Assembly: GCA_019671135.1 (NCBI GenBank)
Contig: JAHRHY010000007.1
Location: 1 to 64,000 of the forward strand
DNA: 64,000 nucleotides
Direction: 5' to 3'
Origin: Linnemannia hyalina
Lineage: Eukaryota > Mortierellomycota > Mortierellomycetes > Mortierellales > Mortierellaceae
How positions within the stretch are numbered: the first letter of the stretch is position 1; every line of letters starts with the position of its first letter. Under the pieces are notes generated by a model. That model searched no databases and was not told where the DNA came from. It saw only the letters and a list, made by a program, of their open reading frames with translations. Shown here piece by piece: positions 52,661 through 61,630 of this stretch. Made by a program: the position numbers and the translations under genes.

Positions 52661-52916
52661 AGAATGTCTCTCGAGAGAGAATTCATGGCAATGGAGGTGG
52701 TGAAAGTTAAAGAAAGTCGATAGGAGTGATGTGAAGAACAATAAAGAGGGGCGGATGTGGTCGGTGAATTAAGATGTGGAGAGAAAGGAAAGAGCTTTAT
52801 TTGCAAGAGATGGAATGCTTGAGGACAAGATAAAATTAACTCGGTAACACGTCATTAAGAATATAAAAGTGCATTTTTATTGAGTGTCAAGTGGGCAGAG
52901 GAAGCTGCAATAAAAG

Positions 52917-53668
52917 ATTAGCTCCTCTGCTTTTTGGAGCGGTCCTCATCGTTGCTGTCATCGTCGTCAACAGAGCGCTTTCGAGCATTCTTGAGTCGAT
53001 CAATAAACTCTACATGCTCCTGGGGGAAAATGTCGCCGAAATTGTCATCGCTGATGTTGATCACGACCTGCTGAACACCATTGGGGTCCTTTGGGAGTTC
53101 TTAAGGTGCTGGCAGCTTGTCAGTCCATTTGGTAGGGTGTGCAACAATCATGCTGATGTAGACGTTGTCAGGGCAGTACTTGCGAAAATTCTTTGCGTGG
53201 CCCTCAATCTTGGCTGCCGAGACTGTGCTGAGTGCGTCATTCCAATCCTTTTCCGAGAAGTTAGACGACCCTTGATGCAGCTTCATCTGAACGAAGACAG
53301 GGACCAACCGAGCACCGTCGATCCGAATGAAGAAAACCAAGTCTGCTCCCGACGGTTTGGATTTGGGAAGAAAAATGGCGCGACAGGTATGTTGTTGCGG
53401 GTTGACCTATGGTTGATATGAGCGTCCATGAAATGCTCCATCGACATCATCCCGTGAGTCGTGCCTTGCTCGAGTCCAGGTTCCCTCCAGCCAACAACTT
53501 CCGCCTCGCCGACGAGAGCTGGACACATATCAGAGATTGGGGGCTGATGCGGCCACTCAGATAGAGGTCGTGTGTTGAATGTCTCACTGAAGACCTTCAT
53601 CATGAACCGCTCAAACACACATCCCTGTTCAATAGCCGTCGACTTTACCATACGTTTCCGCACATCCC
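52917..53668 (-). pseudogene. Crinkler pseudogene D, C-terminal nuclease part
   Basis: On the minus strand the order is FERFMMKVFSETF near 53600, a frame change near 53300, then IDGARLVPVFVQMKLHQ, where QMK fits the Q-x-K of an REase-like core, and KYCPDNVYISMIVAHPTKW. A TAA at about 53101-53103 interrupts the frame, after which INISDDNFGDIFPQEHVEF and an acidic-basic tail (KKQRS) reach the end near 52917. Such tails are typical of CRN proteins. The upstream end meets a 494-bp-unit scrap at 53669. Confidence 0.72.
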
Positions 53669-53753
53669 TGGTGTTTAGTAGGATAGTTAAACAAAAATAT
53701 TACAATGGTTGTCTTACATGCTTGGTATCATATAAAAAACCCTAAAAAACCCA
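53669..53753 (+). repeat. 494-bp-unit scrap fused to interstitial telomere repeat
   Basis: 53669-53735 matches an internal part of the 494-bp unit (GGTGTTTAGTAGGATAG to GGTATCATATA). AAAAAACCCTAAAAAACCC follows without a gap, about two telomere units in the same orientation as the chromosome end. It sits at the broken end of CRN pseudogene D. Confidence 0.8.
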
Positions 53754-55053
53754 CTCAGTCTTCCACGTGTCCTTACTGGAACCATACCATACCAACGACA
53801 TACAATGTCATATTTTTCCACCCCCACCGCTATTGCAAGAAGTGGTTGGGCCGATATGGAACCGAGTGGCATCCGTACACCACACATTACGCACTCTGAG
53901 GAACTACTTTGTGAGTTCCACAACCGCTTCCTCGATAAAACCGAACCCCTTCTCGCTCTCGGTGCGTGCTCGCTCCTAAGGAGGAGGATCTCCACGTTCC
54001 GCCCCAGGTTGCCAGATTTATGCAATAGTCGGTTTTGTCCTTGTTCCGTTGAACGCGCCTCGCATTTTGATTTGTCACGTTAACTTCCGCCACCAGCTAG
54101 ATTCTTGCCACCTGTTCGGCACGACTCAGTTCCTAGATGTACCTCTCTGCTTGTACTTCTATCCCTTTGTATCCTTGGTCTAGACCGATACATGGAAAGC
54201 AATAGATAATAACCTAATCTGTTGCATCAAGGACGCGATTTGGAACAAAATGATCGCGACGGGAGTGGGTGATACAGGAGCACCAACGTTGTTTGGTTGG
54301 AAATGAGGAAGCTCCATCAATAGCATTGAGCAGAGGAAATTGCGTACATGTCTGAAATTTACAATCATTGAAGCACTTTTTCCAGCCTAATATGTTTTTT
54401 TTGTAGAATATTGGGCAGAATATAGTACGAACCATTCTGAAAGAATTGTTGGAATTTACACATGACGATTGCGGGCACAGTCTTGCTTCATTTTTCGGGC
54501 TTGCGGCGTGGCCAATCCGACGTAGCAAGGTGGAGGACGACTCTTACGCTCCATGGCGCCGCTCATCAAGGTCAACATATTGTCGAATGCAGATGAAAAT
54601 GGAAGCCAATCGAGGGCACAATATTCAAACTCAGCAAGCAAGTTATCAAAGCAGACACAAATGGTACCGCACGACAAATCTGATAGATGGAGCAGGTTCT
54701 GTCGACCGTTTGCATAAAGAGGACGACAATATCATCAGTGCCCTCGTATTTGGTGACAAGCTGGTCCAATGCCCGTTTCGATCAGATCGCGCAGCGACAG
54801 AGGTCCCCGATGACTTTTCTGTAGCATGGCACATGTGATACTTCACCAAATCCAATGTCTTGCTCTTCTTTGTGCTTCAAGCTAAATCCGGATGTCGCGG
54901 TTCTGATCCTATGTTGTGAAAGCAGTCGAATGAACAGCGATCCGGTTGTGAGGTGGTGGAGGTGCTAAGGCAGATGTGGGAAATATAGAAATGAGCATAT
55001 GAAAGCAACTACTTCAAACAATAACCTGGGCATACTCGCGATTCTTCTACTTA
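53754..55053. other. Degenerate coding-like DNA, not assigned
   Basis: Minus-strand stretches near 54570-54780 (KYEGTDDIVVLFMQTVDRT) and 54456-54650 (CALDWLPFSSAFDNMLTLMS) look like parts of one protein after a frame change. I do not recognise it. A plus-strand frame at 53805-54083 is equally unassigned. Confidence 0.3.
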
Positions 55054-56352
55054 CTATGCGACTCGCGTTTCATTTGCTTGGTCCGTGATATACGACAGCA
55101 TCTTCAGCACGAATCCGGCTACTTGGTCCGCTTCCGTAAGAGAACTCCATATGGTATGCAACTTTAATCCATGCAAGTACAGTTTCCTGAGTGTGGACTC
55201 GTCTTCTTGCAGCACCCCTCCTCGTAGGTCCTTTCGAGCCTTTTCCCTGTCTTTGCTCTCTCGCTCTTCATCTCGAAAGACCTAATAAAAGGTTGAGAAG
55301 AGGTTTAGCATTACAGAGTTGAGGTATAGTAGCAAGTAAAACACCACAGCGTTTCCTCGGCGGCAGTTACAAACATCACGAGAGTCCCGGCGAAAGGTTT
55401 TCGCCTTGTTCTCCTCCTTAGTGATGACCGGTAGTAGGTGCTTCATCATCTTGTACAGAATCTCGTAGGTATCGCCAAAAAAAATCTTTTGCAGGGCCGT
55501 TGGCTGCTTATTCAGAAACAGGATTCCTGCTGTTACTTTAAGTGTCACAATAAAAAGAAAGTGAACTTTTAATTAGTATCTCGACCGCCATAGGTGCAAA
55601 ACTGACATTAAGCTAGCAAAAGACTTACAAGAAGTCCGCCATATTGTTTGGATCGTAATTGATAGCAACGAAGTCCGTATAAAAGTCCTATAACATATCT
55701 GAGATATTGATATCGCCGAGTGATCCGTAGAAATCGAAGTCATTGTCTGTATCTAACACCAGTTTCAGAGGGAGATGAGACAACATCTGTGAAGTTCTTG
55801 CAGCATCCAGGTCAAGGCTCTTGTCGGCATATTAGAAAGTAAAAGAGCGGATAGTTAGTACTTGCGGTTGATGAAGAACCACCAAGATGCAGCGATTTCG
55901 CGCTAATGTCTCACACATACTTCCTTCTCTGGATCATTGAAGAGGCTTTCTTCTTTCTTGGCAAAAGGCCCATCGGCTGATTGTTGTACCTGAAAAGGCG
56001 TTGATGACAAGTCAGTAGCTCGCTTGACATAGAAGCATGTGTTGGGCATATAAGCAAAAATATTTCAGCTTATCATTTTTCTCCTCGGGCTCTCGAAGAT
56101 ATTTTCCCAACCACTAAAGGTTGCTAACTCTGATTTCTAAAACGTCGCCATTAATTCAATGTACATTATCCGTCGGGCCAGGACCATATATGTGTTATCT
56201 TCTTTTATTGTATAAAATGCGAAAATCCAGAAAACTAAACGAGAAAAAATGAAATAAGTTCTGCTCAGGCACCAGATCTGTCCCTTATCTTCTTTTGTTT
56301 CGCCAGGGACATTGTCCGCATCATCAGAGTTCACCCTTCTCAGCAGGTCCCC

Positions 56353-57350
56353 ATGGAACAACCCTCTCCCTCATCGTCCTCCTCTTCCTCTTCCTCACCC
56401 CCACTCGACCACCCACTCGATCCCAAGGATGCAGAGATCCTCTTCCTCAGCCAAAGGCTGGATCGCATGGAACGCTTTATGGCAGATCGCCTTCGCCAGG
56501 GCTCCGACCCTGCGATCACAACTCAAGCTCCACTTCAACACTACCGCCCCTCAGACGTGGATGTCATGGGATGCCCCAGCATCAAACCAGCAACGCCTAT
56601 CGAGTTTTTCACCAAACCAACAAAGAGCGACACCGAACGCAAGGAAGTCATTCGAGGCTTTCCCAAGAACGTTCACATGGACCAATATAAAGCACCCAAG
56701 GTCCCATACGTCGTCTCCAACAACCTCGACTTCAACAGGAAGCATGATTCACAGATCCGCGATTTTCAGGAGCGATGCGCCGAGCTCACACGCCCCGTGG
56801 ATTACTTCTATCACCAATTCCGACAGCTTCAGGAGATCGACCCTGAACATCTCAAGCCAGACCAGATTCTGGACCTTTCCGTCAGTTTTGCAGTCCTTAT
56901 GCGCCAACACCTGGCGGAATGGCTGTTAAGATGGACGAGACCCGCATGGCTAACGTTCGCGAAGCCGCAGGAGCACACTTCGAGGACAACGCTCTCAACA
57001 TGTTCGACCCACAGTCCTTCTACGACCACACCAAGTCTATCCGCACCCTACAGTCATATTTTAAGAGCAAGCCAGGAACCGACAATCGCCGAAACAAAGG
57101 CGACAACAATAATGACAACAACAACAATAGTCACGGCAATGGCCGCGATAACTCCGATAAAAATTGTAATAACAACCAGGACCGCCGCTCACAGAGCCGC
57201 TCAGGTCGGGATTTCAATAACAGCAACCGTTCCTCCTCTTCTTTCAGAGGGACTCCGGAAACCAAAGGTGGAACAGCCAACAGCGCGGACGAAGCACCTC
57301 CTGCAGGAACGACAGATCCCAAGGTCGGAGGGCGGCTCAAAGGATTCTTA
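56353..57350 (+). pseudogene. DIRS Gag-like ORF with a frameshift
   Basis: From the ATG at 56353 the protein has a Ser/Pro start, a helical block (DAEILFLSQRLDRMERFMAD) and a conserved-looking core to VSFAVLMRQHLAEW, where the frame shifts by one near 56915. It resumes as DETRMANVREAAGAHFEDNA and an Asn/Asp/Arg-rich linker that runs into the RT. Confidence 0.65.
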
Positions 57351-58742
57351 GGAGCCTGGAAGAGCATTACCCAAGAGTCCCCCATCCTCGACATTATCAA
57401 GGACGGCTACAGGATCCCCTTCGAGTCGCCACCACCAACATCGACCTCGCATCTCCCGCCACACCCAATGTCGGAGGAAGCAATGGCGAGCATCGACAAA
57501 GAAGTGTCCGATTTGCTGAGCAAGAATGCGATCGAGCCCAGCACTGGACCCGGTTTTTCAAGCCAGTTGTTCGTGATTCCAAAGAAGACAGGAGAACTAC
57601 GCCCGGTGTTGAACCTGCGTTGCTTGAATCAGTATCTGCCGATCCGACCTTTCAAAATGGAGACTATCTCTCAGGTAGTTCGCCTAATAAAAAGGAACGA
57701 TTTTCTTACCAGTATCGATTTAAGAGATGCATTTCTACACGTGCCCATTCACCCTTCTTCCCGGCGTTACCTATAATTTCAATGGCGAGGCAAACTGTAC
57801 CAGTTCAAAGTGCTCCCGTTCGGTCTATCTCTGGCTCCGCTCATCTTTACCAAGATTCTGAAGCCGCTACTACGGTGGGCGCGATCACGCGGGATCAGGA
57901 TATCGGCCTACTTGGACAATTTGATTATTGCAGCAGCGACCAAGGAGCTATCACAGATACACACCAAGATGGTGACGGACAAGCTAGCCAGCCTCGGTTT
58001 TCTGACAAAGGAATCCAAGTCGAGCCTGACGCCATCCCAGACACTACAACATCTGGGCTACGAGATCAACACAACGGCGATGACATTACCGATCCCAGGA
58101 ACCAAGATCCGGGACATGAGACGCGAGGCATCCAAGTTAATCAACAAGGCGAGATGCACAGTACGACAGCTATCACCATTCATCGGCAAGGCGATCGCCA
58201 TGACAGAAGCAGTTTTTCCGGCTCGACTCAAGGTGCAGCACCTACAAGCGGTCAAGATCAATGCACTGAAATCGGGAATACCATGGGAGGGCTCCATTAC
58301 TCTGCCGACGACAGCAACCGAGGAACTGCTTTGGTGGCGCACACACCTTCAACTATGGAACGGTCTCTCATGGGTAGTGGCCAATCCTCAGATCGACATC
58401 TACACGGACGCTTCCACGTCCGGGTGGGGAGTAGTAATCAACAACCGATCATACAGTGGCACCTGGCCGGCAACTCACTACCCCCGACACATCAACTACA
58501 AGGAATTGTTGACGGTCTTCTACGCCCTTCAGAGACCACAGGTCAAGGGTCGCACAGTCAACATCATATCGGACAACATCACGACAATCGCCTACATCAA
58601 CCACTTTGGCGGAACGAGGTCGCCGGAGCTGATGAAGCTGGCGACATCAATATGGAACTGGTGCCTCAAGACCGGAACCAGGATTCGAACAACGTACGTC
58701 CCATCTGCTTTCAACCCAGCAGATGCCCCTCCCGTCAACTGA
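57351..58742 (+). pseudogene. DIRS reverse transcriptase-RNase H, two inactivating changes
   Basis: The RT has SSQLFVIPKKTGELRPVLNL, DLRDAFLHVPIH, LPFGLSLAPLIFTK and the catalytic block AYLDNLIIAA, where the second Asp of YLDD is Asn. A TAA at 57774-57776 interrupts the frame between RRYL and FQWRGKLYQF. RNase H follows with IYTDASTSGWG, NYKELLTV and NIISDNITTIAYIN. Confidence 0.85.
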
Positions 58743-59572
58743 CGGGCCAACTCGAGTGGTCAATCAGTCCATCCTTTTTCGACCACATGGACCAAAAATG
58801 GGGTCCCCATACCGTCGATCTCTTCGCATCTCCCGAAAACCACCATCTACAACAGTACATGACCTGGAAACCATCATCAGGCGCAATAGGTCACGATGCT
58901 CTCCGACACCGATGGCAGCCCCTAGGCAACGTTTACCTTTGCCCACCTTGGAATCTCCTCCCTCTCGTCCTGGAGAAGATTCGCCAGGAGCAGATCTCAG
59001 CAACGATCGTAACACCCCACTGGCTCTCAGCAGTATGGTACCCAACGGTCAAGATGATGTCAGTCGCAGCCCCCTTTGCGATACCGCGACACCACGTGCT
59101 TCCAGCTCCAGGAAACGCCCTCGACATTCTGGCCAAGAATCCTCATTGGTCTTTAACAGCATGGCGCATAAGCGGCGCCGCCCCGAGGACGAAGGATGCG
59201 ACGACCAGCCGACCATCAAGTACGCCACCATTGAGGACCACGAGATAGTGGTCCCACATCACAAGGACGAATCGGTCCCCCATCGACCTCTCATTTGCGA
59301 CGTCCGCTTCCCCAAGACAACTGTCACCAGTCAAACGATCAGCAGTCACATCGCCGCGATCACCGACCTACTCGGCCTCCCGCCGAACAAGACTCGACCC
59401 AAAGCCCGCGCGATCGGCCCTGCAGGGGCCATCAAGAAGGGCGCCCATGTCAACGACGTGATTTTCAACAATTACTACCGCCTGACGCGAGCAACCGCGA
59501 CCAATTTGACGTCGTTGGTTTCTCTCATAACTTCTGCTCTGGATCCACATATATGGTCCTGGCCCGACGGAT
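58743..59572 (+). pseudogene. DIRS tail region and tyrosine-recombinase remnant
   Basis: A DIRS-specific stretch (FFDHMDQKWGPHTVDLFASP, VYLCPPWNLLPLVLEKI) lies behind the RNase H. Near 59210-59520 a different frame gives ITDLLGLPPNKTRPKARAIG and FNNYYRLTRATATNL, the C-terminal part of a tyrosine recombinase. The catalytic Arg and His boxes are mostly missing. Confidence 0.65.
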
Positions 59573-60287
59573 AATATCTAGCGGAGCCGAAGATATGAAG
59601 GCTCAAGCCTATTATCCGAGGGCCAGGACCATATATGTCCCGCCCTTGGATTTTTTGTTTTCCCACCCTTTTTTGTCTCCTGGCACCTGGCTCACACCAC
59701 GAAGATAAGGGACAGATCTGGTGCCTGAGCAGAACTTATTTCATTTTTTCTCTTTTCACTTTCGTTTAGTTTTCTGTATTTTGCATTTTATACAATAAAA
59801 GAAGATAATACATATATGGTCCTGGCCTTCGGATAATAGGCTTGAGCCTTCATATCTTCGGCTCCGCTAGATAAAATGATGGGAACAGAAAATGCAAAGA
59901 GTGAAAGACAGTGCATACATACCTGTCTCTTATTCATAACTCCACTCGTGTCGATTTGCGCGAGACCGCATGCTTGCTCTGCTAGCTTGGCGTGACGGAT
60001 AGAGTTCATAGCTACCTTCTGAGCCGTGAATATACGCAACGTTCCAGCGTCGCCTTCCAGACTCTGTACCATGAGTTCGCAAATGCTCGAATAGCTCCCT
60101 TGGCGCTGCAAATGAAGTCGTTGATATCATTGTTCGACAGGAGAAAATCAGAGAGAATCCAGTCGCAGATTCGCTTGCACTTGAAGTATTGATGAACGAC
60201 GGGCTCTTTCAACTCGGCATTTGACTTGATCATCATGAGTGTCTCTTGATCCCAAAAATACTTTGGGTTATCCAGCAGCTCAGCCAT

Positions 60288-60566
60288 GATAGATAAGCTG
60301 TCGATAGGTGTGTCTGTGTGAGTGCGGTGAGTGTGATGAGGGTGTGTTGTGCGCCTGACTGATGCAGTCGTTGAGTCAATACTATATGGTTATCAAGAGA
60401 TCACACGGCACTGTACTTCACTGATTGGATTCGGTTTGAAAAGGGAAACATCGGTCATTTCTCTTACAAGCTCAAGATGACTCTCTTGTTGAGCTTGCTC
60501 ATGAAAGCTCTGCACAACGGCAGAATGAATGAAGGTATCACTGTGGACCCAGAATAGTCCTTACCG
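60288..60566. other. No gene seen
   Basis: Short spacer between the CRN start and the split gene; nothing recognisable. Confidence 0.4.
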
Positions 60567-60939
60567 CTATCGGATTCCTGGAACTCCTAAAGCTTCTAGT
60601 ATGTACCATCTGATGGCACACTCTCTGAGATATGTTCGCGTGACTTTTCTCGGCCATGTCTCTTCAGGCAGTTCCTCAGTAAACATCTTCGAGAGACGCA
60701 TGACCGGACCGGGCCTTTTCTTGTCACTACTGGCGATATGGGTGAGCTCTGTGATGGAGATCGAGACGCTCGAGAAGGAGCTTGTCTGCATCGACATCGC
60801 TTAAATCGTTGGTCTCCTCGGTCTTGATGTGCTTCTTGAGGCCATTGACTGTCTTAGTGGGGTAAATCTCGGCAGAGAAGGCGTTCAATGTGGACTGCCC
60901 ATCAACAAGACAGAACAGGGTCACAAGGTCGTCAGCCAT
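60567..60939 (-). pseudogene. Crinkler pseudogene C, N-terminal domain only
   Basis: The ATG at 60939 starts a classic CRN domain: MADDLVTLFCLVDGQSTLNA and TVNGLKKHIKTEETNDLSDV. The frame shifts near 60770, after which KKRPGPVMRLSKMFTEELPE continues the domain. The linker and the catalytic half are absent. CRN genes lie on both flanks of the subtelomeric region, so copies spread by duplication or ectopic exchange. Confidence 0.8.
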
Positions 60940-61630
60940 GGTACTGCGAAGTATCAGTGAAAATGAGGTGAATGAAGGATATGGAGAAGTCGAGGGGTGA
61001 AAGAGAAAAAGGCGAAAAGGATGAAAGAGGGTGTGAGCGTAAAAGGGAAAGAAGGATTAAAAGGGCGTAGGAACGGTGGCAAGCGCGAGGAAGATGAGAA
61101 ACAAACGGAAAGTAAAGTGGAACAGAGGGCGTGGGAGCGGGAAGAAGGAAGAAAAGAATCGAGTGATGACTTATACTATTTTTCCTATCACATTAATCAC
61201 AATGTTTGAAAATTTAAAACGGGTCTTGGAAAGAGTCAGCCAGGGTTCATGCCCTTTGTTAGGACATGAAATGGTAAAAATATTATGGGTTGATGATAAA
61301 CAAAAGAAAGGAAGACGGTGTGGGACGAAAAGGAGATGCTCAACCAAAAATAACGCGTTCAAGGATCTGCTGTTGGTGTGCGAGGGCTGTTGCCAGAAAG
61401 TACAACGACAACAACACCATCAGCAAATTAACTCTCTGACGAACAAGAAACACGTCTTTCAACGCACCAGGTAGCGCCCATTCGTGTTCTCTCCGAATTT
61501 TCGTTCCTGGATATCGACATTGGCCAAACAAACAAATGTAAATGAAAAGGTGGACAAAATCATTCTCTGCAGAGTATTATTACATTGAACAAAAAGGAAT
61601 AAAAATGCAAGGCGCTACTAGGTCAACCTT
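60940..61630. other. Intergenic, no gene seen
   Basis: Purine-rich leader of the CRN start (GAAAGAGAAAAAGGCG and similar) and the region behind the CHMP7-like gene. Confidence 0.45.

Larger units (their letters stand above)
56165..59871 (+). mobile_element. DIRS-type retrotransposon
   Basis: Inverted terminal repeats lie at about 56165-56295 and 59699-59871. Just inside the right one, 59548-59638 is an internal complementary region: it joins the complement of the left tip (GGTCCTGGCCCGACGGATAAT) to the right tip sequence (TCTAGCGGAGCCGAAG), the layout that marks DIRS elements and serves to circularise the cDNA. Coding remains of Gag, RT-RNase H and a tyrosine recombinase lie between. No target duplication is expected or seen. 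Confidence 0.85.
55054..60287 (-). pseudogene. Multi-exon gene of unknown function, split by a DIRS element
   Basis: The start is the ATG at 60287 (MAELLDNPKYFWDQETLMMI). The frame shifts near 60110, then continues as MVQSLEGDAGTLRIFTAQK to a GTATGT donor near 59932. The DIRS element (56165-59871) lies in this intron. Exons resume at about 55980 (QQSADGPFAKKEES), 55830 (DLDAARTSQMLSHLP), 55530 (LNKQPTALQKIFFGDTYEIL) and 55270 (VFRDEERESKDREKARKDL), ending at the stop 55054-55056. A TAG at 55688-55690 interrupts the third of these. The product is soluble and mostly helical; I know no family for it. With one frameshift and one nonsense codon it is probably dead. Confidence 0.55.

Noticed and set aside
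52163..52806. Long frames rich in Phe/Val on one strand and Asn/Thr/Lys on the other
   Set aside because: They are translations of adjacent microsatellites and have no credible domain.
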